Origin: Bacteroidota bacterium
Lineage (GTDB): Bacteria > Bacteroidota > Bacteroidia > Flavobacteriales > Weeksellaceae
Assembly: GCA_023448955.1 (NCBI GenBank)
Contig: JAEXJU010000219.1
Coordinates: forward strand, 1-6,567
Reading direction: 5' to 3'
Length of the DNA stretch: 6,567 nt
The position numbers and the translations under genes were made by a program. A model generated the notes under the pieces. That model did not search any database and was not told the DNA's origin. It saw only the letters and a program-made list of their open reading frames with translations. Shown piece by piece: positions 1 to 6,135 of this stretch (the stretch's first letter is position 1; each line of letters starts with the position of its first letter).

Positions 1-266
1 ACAAATCGGATTTTGTCCTGATGCACGAGCAAAGTCATTTTGATATAGCCGAATTATTTGCCAGAAGGTTCCGAAAACTGATTAGTGATAAAATAATGGA
101 TGCCAAAATGTTGCAGAATTATTATACCCGGATTTATGATGATTACAAGGATTATCAGCAGGATTATGAAACCGTTACCAGCCACGGAAGAATCCGCGAA
201 AAACAACTGGAATATACTGAGGAAATCAATGCTGAAATAGAGGAATTAGCGGATTTTAAAACCTGA
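1..266 (+). CDS. DUF922-like putative zinc protease, C-terminal part (5' end outside window)
   Basis: This is the 3' end of a rightward gene. The frame is open from the window edge (codons from base 3: K-S-D-F-V-L-M-H-E-Q-S-H), so the methionine at 21-23 is probably internal and the true start lies upstream. The visible part, about 87 residues, begins with an HExxH motif (H-E-Q-S-H, bases 24-38) inside HEQSHFDIAELFARRF. That resembles the zinc-binding helix of the DUF922 family of putative zinc-dependent proteases. A second family-like stretch follows, YETVTSHGRIREKQLEY (bases about 165-215). The C-terminus is acidic and helical. Substrate and cell location cannot be told, because any signal peptide would lie outside the window. 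The gene converges on arfB and the two coding regions overlap by 11 bp. The family call rests on remembered motifs and is fairly but not fully secure. Confidence 0.72.
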   Translation, partial: KSDFVLMHEQSHFDIAELFARRFRKLISDKIMDAKMLQNYYTRIYDDYKDYQQDYETVTSHGRIREKQLEYTEEINAEIEELADFKT

Positions 267-648
267 ATTTTCTGTTTTCTTTTTTCTCGGATAATTTCTT
301 TTTATTGTCAATCCTTTTCTGGATCTGTCCTTTCGATGGTTTTGTAGCCAAACGTTTTTTTGGAATAAACAAGGATTTTTCAACCAGTTCCAGCATTTTT
401 TCGGTTACTATTTTTTTATTCTGAAGCTGAGTTCTGCTTTCGGATGACGTCATTTGTAGAAGACCTTCAGAATTGATCCTGTTTTTAAGCTTTTCGGAGA
501 TTCTCAGCTTTTCATCGAACGTGAAAACAGCGCTTTCCATCACATTCCAGATGGCAGTTACCGCAGTTTCTACCTTATTTACATTCTGTCCGCCAGCTCC
601 GGAGGAGCGGGACGTTTTGTAACTGATTTCTGCGGAAAAATCTTTCAT
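256..648 (-). CDS. arfB: Alternative ribosome-rescue factor ArfB (peptidyl-tRNA hydrolase, YaeJ family)
   Basis: This 130-residue protein is close to the roughly 140 residues usual for ArfB. ArfB enters ribosomes stalled at the end of a broken mRNA, hydrolyses the peptidyl-tRNA ester bond and frees the ribosome without a stop codon. The catalytic GGQ motif is at residues 19-21, within SRSSGAGGQNVNKVETAV, the usual class I release-factor signature. There is no codon-recognition domain, which separates it from RF1 and RF2. The C-terminal 40 residues are rich in Lys and Arg (KKRLATKPSKGQIQKR onwards). In this family that basic tail occupies the empty mRNA entry channel and so selects stalled ribosomes. 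The ATG lies in an ATGA overlap with the menE stop, so translation is probably coupled to menE. The 3' end overlaps the convergent DUF922-like gene. Confidence 0.93.
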   Translation of the reverse strand: MKDFSAEISYKTSRSSGAGGQNVNKVETAVTAIWNVMESAVFTFDEKLRISEKLKNRINSEGLLQMTSSESRTQLQNKKIVTEKMLELVEKSLFIPKKRLATKPSKGQIQKRIDNKKKLSEKKENRKFRF

Positions 649-1676
649 TGGGTTTGGATCATTTTTTTTAATTCGAGACGGTTTACTTTTCCATTGGGCG
701 TTCTCGGAATCTGATTCACAAAAATAACTTCTTTTGGCTTATAAAATGACTTTTTATAATTGATATGAGATAATTGATATCTGATGGATTCGGATTCTGT
801 ACTTTCGATGACTAAAATTAATTTTTGTCCCAGCTTTTCATCGTCTATTCCTATAAAAACAGCTTCGTTTGGAATAATCTTTTTTACCAGCTTTTCAAGT
901 TCCTCAGGAAAAATCTTTGCGCCGCCTGAATTGATGACATTGTCTAATCTTCCCAGAAAACGGAATTGTTTCTTGTCCTTAATCTCAACCAAATCATTGG
1001 TCTGCAAAAGTTCTGAATTCAGTCTGGGAGCAGATATTTTTAAACATCCTCTTTCATCCAAAGCAATATCAACACCGTCAAAAACTGTAAACCAATCCTG
1101 TGCATCAGGAAAAATTTCTTTCAGGGCAATATGTGAAAGCGTTTCACTCATGCCATATGTTTCGAATATTTTAGTTTGAGAATGAGAGAGTTGGAGCGTT
1201 TGGGTTATTTTTGATTTTAAAGTTTCTGAGACTGCTGCGCCACCAATAATAAGATTTTTGATAAAATGAATTTTGTCCAGAGAATTTTCGACCTGCAAAG
1301 GCGTCATTGCACAGAAATCAACTTTCTTGTTGAGATGTTGCAAAGGATTGAGCGATGTTTCTGTAATCAGAAGTTTTAATTTTCTGGAAATACTTCTAAC
1401 AACCATCATTTTTCCCGAGATATATTCAATCGGAAGACAGAGTAGGGCAGAATTACCTTCTTTCAGTTCTAAAAAATCACAAGTCATCTGGGCGGAATTG
1501 AGCATTTTTGATTTTTCGATGTCAAAAATTTTCGGATTTCCTGTTGATCCGGAAGACTGAATTTTTACAGTTTTTGACTCCGATTTCCACTCATTTATGA
1601 AATCTAAAACTTTGGTTTCAAATTCGTTAGATGGTTCGGGAGATAAAGGTAATGCTTTGGAAAGGTCGATTAACAT
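645..1676 (-). CDS. menE: o-Succinylbenzoate-CoA ligase MenE-like AMP-binding enzyme
   Basis: This is a 343-residue member of the ANL (acyl-CoA synthetase) superfamily. MenE activates o-succinylbenzoate with ATP and CoA to give OSB-CoA, the substrate of MenB in menaquinone synthesis in the cytoplasm. Motifs in order: ATP-binding loop SSGSTGNPK (residues 41-49); FETYGMSET (about 171-179); TND (226-228, the ATP-ribose Asp); GRLDNVINSGGAKIFPEELE (242-261, hinge region); and RTPNGKVNR (325-333), with K330 as the likely catalytic lysine of the mobile C-terminal domain. It is about 100 residues shorter than E. coli MenE, mainly in the N-terminal region, which fits the compact form I associate with Bacteroidetes. 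No other men gene is in the window. It heads a two-gene unit with arfB. The specific OSB assignment is inferred from the family and length; the AMP-ligase fold itself is certain. Confidence 0.87.
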   Translation of the reverse strand: MLIDLSKALPLSPEPSNEFETKVLDFINEWKSESKTVKIQSSGSTGNPKIFDIEKSKMLNSAQMTCDFLELKEGNSALLCLPIEYISGKMMVVRSISRKLKLLITETSLNPLQHLNKKVDFCAMTPLQVENSLDKIHFIKNLIIGGAAVSETLKSKITQTLQLSHSQTKIFETYGMSETLSHIALKEIFPDAQDWFTVFDGVDIALDERGCLKISAPRLNSELLQTNDLVEIKDKKQFRFLGRLDNVINSGGAKIFPEELEKLVKKIIPNEAVFIGIDDEKLGQKLILVIESTESESIRYQLSHINYKKSFYKPKEVIFVNQIPRTPNGKVNRLELKKMIQTQ

Positions 1677-1729
1677 TAGGTTGAGCGAAAAATTATTTTA
1701 TAAAATTATTCATTTTTTTTCATAAAAAG

Positions 1730-1760
1730 TTTGGAAGTTCAAAAAAAAGCTATAAATTTG
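1730..1760 (+). promoter_or_regulatory. Bacteroidetes-type promoter for tRNA-Gln
   Basis: TTTG at 1730-1733 (the -33 element) and TAAATTTG at 1753-1760 (matching TAnnTTTG, the -7 element) are separated by 19 bp. This is the arrangement known for the Bacteroidetes primary sigma factor. Transcription would start around 1765-1768, only some 10-13 bases before the mature tRNA 5' end. That makes a very short leader and supports the call. Confidence 0.8.
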
Positions 1761-1777
1761 CATCACAATAAAACGAC

Positions 1778-1848
1778 AGACCCATGGTGTAACGGTAGCA
1801 CTTCGGTTTTTGGTACCGCCTGTCGGGGTTCGAATCCCTGTGGGTCTA
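1778..1848 (+). tRNA. tRNA-Gln (anticodon TTG)
   Basis: A 71-base cloverleaf can be drawn by hand. The acceptor stem AGACCCA (1778-1784) pairs fully with TGGGTCT (1841-1847). The D arm is GTGT/GCAC around AACGGTA. The anticodon stem has four good pairs and a seven-base loop TTTTGGT with U33, anticodon TTG and G37. The T arm is CGGGG/CCCTG around TTCGAAT. TTG reads CAA, and CAG by wobble. The discriminator base is A1848. CCA is not encoded (CA follows), so the tail must be added by the CCA-adding enzyme. The outermost anticodon-stem pair (27-43) is a T-C mismatch. The gene is a single-tRNA unit on the strand opposite to both protein-gene neighbours. Confidence 0.96.
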
Positions 1849-1850
1849 CA

Positions 1851-1887
1851 AACCACCTTTAGAAATAAAGGTGGTTTTTTATTTTTT
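1851..1887 (+). terminator. Rho-independent terminator of tRNA-Gln
   Basis: AACCACCTTT (1851-1860) and AAAGGTGGTT (1867-1876) form a perfect 10-bp stem with a six-base loop. A T-run interrupted by one A follows (1877-1887). It begins two bases after the tRNA. On the - strand the same hairpin is followed by TGTAGACC, not a T-run, so it is unlikely to be a good terminator for the histidine-kinase gene arriving from the other side. Confidence 0.92.
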
Positions 1888-1929
1888 CCGGTCTCTTTTT
1901 TTTAGATTAGTAACAAGATTTATTAACTA

Positions 1930-3654
1930 TTATTTAGGAAGCTCAAAAGAAAATGTACTTCCGGAGCCTAATTCTGATTTTACGGAGATAGATCCGCCCT
2001 GAGCTTCTATGAAATGTTTGCTGATACTAAGTCCCAAGCCTGTTCCTTCTTTGCCGCTTCCGGGGATTTTAAAGTAACGATCGAAAATTTTGTCCTGATA
2101 CTGTTCCTCGATTCCTTTACCGAAATCCTGAACAGAGAATTTGATTTTATTACCTTCTTTAGTGATGCTAATATCAATCTCCGAATTTTCATAAGAATAC
2201 CGAATCGCATTGGATAAGAGATTATTGAGAACCCAAGATGTTTTTTCACTGTCCGCAGTAATGCCATAGAGTTCTGCATCCTGCCTGATATTGATACGGA
2301 TGTTTTTTTGTTCCGCAGAAGATCTGTTCGCATTCACAGTATCTTCAATTATGGTTTTTATGTCGGAATGTTTGATATCAAGCTGTATTGAGCCACTTTC
2401 CACCTGAGTGATATTTAGTAGTTCGCCTGTGATTTTCAGCAATCTTTCGGAATCTTCCCTGATGCCGTTGACAAGATTCTTCTGTTCCGGGTTTAGATCT
2501 CCGATTTTTTGATTTTCCAACAGCTGTAATCCCATTTTTATTGATGAAATCGGGGTTTTGAATTCGTGGGAAACTGTTCCGAGAAAATTAGTTTTAGCCA
2601 GATCAAGTTCTTTAAACGGCGTAATATTTCTCAGCATAATAACCTGACCGATAAAGCGGCTTTCCTGTTCTCCCGTAGGTACAATATTGATGTCAATTAT
2701 GTCTTTTACAAAATAACTTTCCTTCCCATCTGCATAGATTTTTATAGGCTCTTTATCCGTGTTTTCAGTTTCATTGATAATAACCTCCTTGATCAGATTT
2801 CTGACAAGATCATTTGTAACAGCGATATCCTGGATCTGCTTTCCTAAAAAATAGTCTTTCTTAAGTCCTGTAATTTTCAACGCTTCATCATTCACAAAAA
2901 GAACTTTTTTGTTTTCATCAATGCCAATTACCGGATCATGCATATTATCGATCAGTGTTTCAATACGTTTCTTTCCCCGGATGATTTTTTCCAGACGGCT
3001 TTCTGAATACTCTTGGAGTTTTTCCGCCATAGTATTGAAGGATTTTGCCAACTCACCAAACTCGCTTCTGCTCTCAAAATGGATTCTTTCTTTATAATTT
3101 TGATTAGCTATCTGCCTGATGCTTGCCGTCAGAATTTTTATAGGGTCTGCGATATTTGACGGAAGATTAATCAACAGAATAAAAGCAATGATAAAGCAGA
3201 TCATACCTGTTACGGAAATGGCGAGAATTGCGCTTTTAGCTGTAGAATCGGCAATACTGCTTTTATGTTCTATAGCGCTCATATTCAGTTGCATAAGTTC
3301 CGCAATGTCTTTTCTTATAGATGATTGGAGATTTATATTTTCCGAGTTTCTTTTCAGTATCTCGAAGTGGACAGCGACATTATCTGTTGCTTCTTTTTCT
3401 CCAGGTTCTGTTACATTTTTCTGTTGTTTTTGCAAATGTTTTTCAAATACTTTGAACGCAAGCGGATCTGTATTAATCTCTTCAAGTGCTAAAAGCATAT
3501 TTCTGGAATATTCCAGTGTATTGTAATTGGCCTTCAGGATATTATTCGTGTCTTTTTTTAGCTGATTGATATACCAGCCACTGAGAACGGACAAAAAAAA
3601 TATCATCAGAAAAAGAAGTCCAACGCCTATGTTTAGTTTTGTCTTAATTTTCAT
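1930..3654 (-). CDS. Membrane sensor histidine kinase (TM-sensor-TM-HAMP-PAS-HisKA-HATPase), kdp-linked
   Basis: This is a complete 574-residue two-component sensor kinase. Visible parts in order: transmembrane helix at about residues 8-28; an extracytoplasmic, mostly helical sensor of about 110 residues; second helix at about 143-165; HAMP at about 165-218; a linking coiled segment; PAS at about 232-345 (DNMHDPVIGIDENKKVLFVN); dimerisation domain with the H-box VSHEFKTP, whose H363 is the expected phosphorylation site; and the ATPase domain with N-box NNLLSNA (477-483), G1 DFGKG (510-514), F-box FDRYF (524-528) and G2 GTGLGL (537-542). All catalytic motifs are intact. It lies 86 bp after a KdpD that lacks a kinase domain, so it probably supplies the kinase function for K+ control. 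It does not resemble the KdpD C-terminal half, because it lacks the four closely spaced membrane helices. No partner response regulator is in the window. Confidence 0.93.
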   Translation of the reverse strand: MKIKTKLNIGVGLLFLMIFFLSVLSGWYINQLKKDTNNILKANYNTLEYSRNMLLALEEINTDPLAFKVFEKHLQKQQKNVTEPGEKEATDNVAVHFEILKRNSENINLQSSIRKDIAELMQLNMSAIEHKSSIADSTAKSAILAISVTGMICFIIAFILLINLPSNIADPIKILTASIRQIANQNYKERIHFESRSEFGELAKSFNTMAEKLQEYSESRLEKIIRGKKRIETLIDNMHDPVIGIDENKKVLFVNDEALKITGLKKDYFLGKQIQDIAVTNDLVRNLIKEVIINETENTDKEPIKIYADGKESYFVKDIIDINIVPTGEQESRFIGQVIMLRNITPFKELDLAKTNFLGTVSHEFKTPISSIKMGLQLLENQKIGDLNPEQKNLVNGIREDSERLLKITGELLNITQVESGSIQLDIKHSDIKTIIEDTVNANRSSAEQKNIRINIRQDAELYGITADSEKTSWVLNNLLSNAIRYSYENSEIDISITKEGNKIKFSVQDFGKGIEEQYQDKIFDRYFKIPGSGKEGTGLGLSISKHFIEAQGGSISVKSELGSGSTFSFELPK

Positions 3655-3740
3655 ATTATAGTGAAAAGCTTTTAGTAAAAAGTGAGATGTTTTAATAATA
3701 CTTGTTTCATTTTACATCTTACTTTCAATTTACGAATCTT
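3655..3740. repeat. Spacer between kdpD and the kinase gene, with an imperfect inverted repeat
   Basis: This 86-bp AT-rich spacer holds AAAGTGAGATGT (3679-3690) and its near inverse ACATCTTACTTT (3714-3725), with 11 of 12 positions matching and a 23-bp loop. It also contains a perfect palindrome AAAAGCTTTT (3664-3673) and the word AGTAAAAAGTGA (3674-3685), which recurs in the spacer upstream of kdpD at 4892-4903. No Shine-Dalgarno-like run stands before the kinase ATG, as is common in Bacteroidetes. No T-run follows the hairpin in the operon direction, so it does not look like a terminator. Confidence 0.6.
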
Positions 3741-4862
3741 CTAGCTTAATATTACCAAATCTATATTTTCTTTTGATAATTTATTGAGCAACGAATTGAA
3801 AGTATCCGTCGCAGCAATGATTTTCCAAATGCTGAGATGTGGTTTTCCGATGCAGACTGTGGTGATTTTTCTATCCTCACATTGCTGCATAATGATATGA
3901 GCAACATTTGTACCCTCTACTTTTATAATTTCGGCTCCCAATTCCGTAGCTAATTTAAAATTATTAATAAGATGTCTCTGCTTATCCAGCGCAATTTTAT
4001 CCGGACTTTCTTTGGGAACCTGCACATACAGCAAAAACCACTGACTATTATAATAATTAGCCAGTCTGGAAGCTTTGCGAATAACATTTTTTGCAGTTTT
4101 TTCGTTGGAGCTGATACACGCCAGAAAGCGCTCTTTCCGAACATTTTTAATGACCGAAACTTCCGTTTCCACTTTTCGCTGAACCTGCGCGGCTACTTCT
4201 TTCAAAGCTAACTCGCGCAGCTGAAGAATGTTTTCACTTTTAAAAAAATTGCTGAGCGCTGAATTGATTTTTGAACGGTCATAGATTTTACCAGCTTTCA
4301 GACGGTCAATGAGCTCTTCTGCGGTCAGGTCAATATTCACTACTTCATCTGCCTGAGCCAAAACGCTGTCGGGAATCCTTTCTTTGACTTCAATATCCGT
4401 TATACTTCTGATGTCTTCATTCAGACTTTCGATATGCTGAATATTAACCGCACTGATGACATTGATACCTGATTCCAGAATTTCTAAAACATCCTGCCAT
4501 CGTTTTTCATTTTTACTGCCTTCGATATTGGTATGGGCCAGTTCATCTACAATCACCACTTCCGGACGAAGATTAATAACTGCCTTTACATCCAGCTCGT
4601 CCAGTTCTTTTCCTTTGTAAAACAATTTTCTTCTGGGAATGATTGGTAAACCTTCCAGCAAAGCGTGTGTTTCCTTTCGGTGATGCGTTTCAATGTAACC
4701 GATTTTAACATCGATTCCGTTTGACAGAAGCGAATGTGCTTCCTGCAGCATCCGGTAAGTTTTCCCGACACCCGCACTCATCCCGATATAAATTTTGAAT
4801 TTTCCACGCCTTGATTTTTTAATCAGATTGAGGAAATCCTGAGCAGATTTTTTTTCGTCCAT
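3741..4862 (-). CDS. kdpD: Short KdpD sensor protein: N-terminal KdpD and USP domains only, no kinase
   Basis: This 373-residue protein matches the cytoplasmic N-terminal half of E. coli KdpD, which is about 895 residues. The KdpD domain covers about residues 18-230. It has a Walker A motif GMSAGVGKT (27-35), a Walker B-like VVIVDELAHTN (102-112), and the family stretches YIETHHRKET, ISAVNIQHIESLN and RIPDSVLAQADEV. A universal-stress-protein (USP) domain follows at about 243-373, ending in IDLVIL. The four membrane helices, HisKA and ATPase domains are all missing; the reading frame ends cleanly, so this is a short form rather than a broken gene. In full-length KdpD this half senses ATP, K+ or other ligands and tunes the kinase. 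Here the kinase is probably the next gene. Kinase-less KdpD proteins are known in Anabaena and Deinococcus. It sits between two repeat-bearing spacers. Confidence 0.93.
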   Translation of the reverse strand: MDEKKSAQDFLNLIKKSRRGKFKIYIGMSAGVGKTYRMLQEAHSLLSNGIDVKIGYIETHHRKETHALLEGLPIIPRRKLFYKGKELDELDVKAVINLRPEVVIVDELAHTNIEGSKNEKRWQDVLEILESGINVISAVNIQHIESLNEDIRSITDIEVKERIPDSVLAQADEVVNIDLTAEELIDRLKAGKIYDRSKINSALSNFFKSENILQLRELALKEVAAQVQRKVETEVSVIKNVRKERFLACISSNEKTAKNVIRKASRLANYYNSQWFLLYVQVPKESPDKIALDKQRHLINNFKLATELGAEIIKVEGTNVAHIIMQQCEDRKITTVCIGKPHLSIWKIIAATDTFNSLLNKLSKENIDLVILS

Positions 4863-5035
4863 AGCATTTTTGTGAGAAGTTAGAAGATAGAAGTAAAAAG
4901 TGATAGGTAAATGTAGAATGAGAAATTAAGAATTAGAAGTGAGAAGAAGAAAATACTTCAATTTTACCATTAAATCCAGGCTCCACTTTTTTAATTCTCC
5001 CCACTTCTAGCTCTTCACTTCTCACTTCTTACTCA
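4863..5035. repeat. Repeat-rich spacer between porin and kdpD, long imperfect inverted repeat
   Basis: This is a 173-bp non-coding spacer. Its left part is rich in AGAAGT/GTGAGAAG words, and its right part is rich in their complements. AGAAGTGAGAAG (4935-4946) has an exact inverted copy CTTCTCACTTCT (5018-5029). A second, less exact copy is the inverse of 4988-5009. Related words at 4872-4903 (GTGAGAAGTTAGAAG, AGTAAAAAGTGA) extend the left arm. In the operon mRNA the purine-rich half comes first and the pyrimidine-rich half second, so a large interrupted hairpin is possible. No open frame of note and no TAnnTTTG promoter element on the - strand were found in it. Confidence 0.7.
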
Positions 5036-6115
5036 TTAAAAACTAACAGCGAGTGATGTAACAGCTGAAAAGTTATTTTTTCGGAATTCATTATCTCTGT
5101 TGAAGAAAATATGGTCTCTGCTGTTCAGGCTTTTGACTTCCGTTCTCCAAACCAAATTCGGAAGAATCCAGTAATCCATATTCAAAGAGTATCCAAAAGT
5201 CTGGAAACCATTTTCAGTTCCTGTAGCTATAATAACGCCGTTTTTGTCTTGGTAATATTCGCCTCTTGCTGCAACACTCAGCTTTTGAGTGGGACTGTAT
5301 CTGGCAATAACTACCGGTGAATACCAGATATTATATTGGTTACTACCTTTGGATTTTTGTTCTGCACCGATATCAAATCCTGTTGTCAAAGCAAACTTAT
5401 CGGCGAGCTGGAAAATACCATATAAATTGTGGAAATACCGCATCTGTCTTATGCTGTCCGGTTTATCATTCCCGATAAATGAGCTGCTGTTCAAGGTTAT
5501 TTTTTCAGTTGGTTTATAAGTCAGTTGATGACCAAAAGCGACAGTAGAATTACCATCCACCCGCTGGATTCTTTGCCATCCATTTAGGATCAATCCACTA
5601 ATGAACCATTTCCCATTATCACTGGCATAAGAAATTTTCGCACCGGTTTCAAAATATGGAGAATTTTCTGCCAGTAGACTTCGTGTGAGTGTAAAACAAT
5701 CTTTACTGACTGCGCTTTCAAAACCGATGTGAGAAGGTAAAATTCCTGCATCAATCCATAGGTTTTTTGATTTTGAAATTTTAAATCCGACGTTTGCTTC
5801 ATAAATATTCTTCAATACACCAGACTCTGCTGCATAATTAGCATTCATATAAGTTCCGGTAGCCAGGGCAATATTAGCTCTTAATTTTTCATTTTCATAA
5901 TTCGCTTTGATAAATCCGAGATTCAGATTGATTTCATTATTTCGGTTATGGCTATATATGAAAGATGGTCTGGTGTTCTTTTGAGGGTTACTATTGTCGT
6001 ATTGATAATATAACTCTGCATAACCAGTGATTTTTAGTGGCTTATTATCTTCCTGAGCCATAATTGTTTCGGAGAATGCCAGCATTGACAATGCCATTAA
6101 TATAGTATTTTTCAT
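5036..6115 (-). CDS. Outer-membrane beta-barrel porin of the BBP2/OmpL-like type, kdp-linked
   Basis: This 359-residue protein has a clear signal peptide: MKNTILMALS, a hydrophobic core and likely cleavage at IMA-QE after residue 20. The rest shows alternating strand patterns typical of an outer-membrane barrel and ends in Phe (LAVSF), the usual C-terminal signal for barrel assembly. Stretches such as GYAELYYQYD, LWIDAGILPSHIGFES and ENSPYFETGAKISY resemble the putative beta-barrel porin-2 (BBP2, OmpL-like) family. It lies 20 bp after kdpC and so is almost certainly in the kdp operon. The role suggested by context is passage of K+ or other small solutes across the outer membrane when K+ is scarce; this is inference, and the protein's selectivity cannot be read from sequence. 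The start is supported by the signal peptide directly after the ATG. Confidence 0.87.
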   Translation of the reverse strand: MKNTILMALSMLAFSETIMAQEDNKPLKITGYAELYYQYDNSNPQKNTRPSFIYSHNRNNEINLNLGFIKANYENEKLRANIALATGTYMNANYAAESGVLKNIYEANVGFKISKSKNLWIDAGILPSHIGFESAVSKDCFTLTRSLLAENSPYFETGAKISYASDNGKWFISGLILNGWQRIQRVDGNSTVAFGHQLTYKPTEKITLNSSSFIGNDKPDSIRQMRYFHNLYGIFQLADKFALTTGFDIGAEQKSKGSNQYNIWYSPVVIARYSPTQKLSVAARGEYYQDKNGVIIATGTENGFQTFGYSLNMDYWILPNLVWRTEVKSLNSRDHIFFNRDNEFRKNNFSAVTSLAVSF

Positions 6116-6135
6116 TTTTTAAATTAAATTTTTGA

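Noticed and set aside
784..1179. Rightward open frame of 131 codons opposite menE
   Set aside because: It lies wholly antisense to an enzyme with all expected motifs. Its product is Ser/Phe-rich and low in complexity, as expected of a shadow frame.
1778..1848. tRNA gene as an integration (att) site
   Set aside because: There is no integrase nearby, no duplicated tRNA 3' end in the window, and the flanking genes look like ordinary core genes.
1851..1876. tRNA hairpin as a shared, two-way terminator for the kdp operon
   Set aside because: In the - strand direction the stem is followed by TGTAGACC instead of a T-run.
3119..3526. Rightward open frame of 135 codons opposite the kinase sensor region
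   Set aside because: It is antisense to the membrane and sensor part of the kinase. Its hydrophobic look mirrors the helix codons on the other strand, and no independent start signal was seen.
3756..3763. TAGATTTG on the - strand (matches TAnnTTTG) about 100 bp before the kinase start, a possible internal promoter
   Set aside because: There is no TTTG element at the right distance upstream (about 19-21 bp), and such an 8-mer with two free bases is frequent in AT-rich DNA.
4863..5035. CRISPR array or tandem repeat
   Set aside because: The words are short, irregularly spaced and partly inverted. There is no constant repeat-spacer period and no cas gene.
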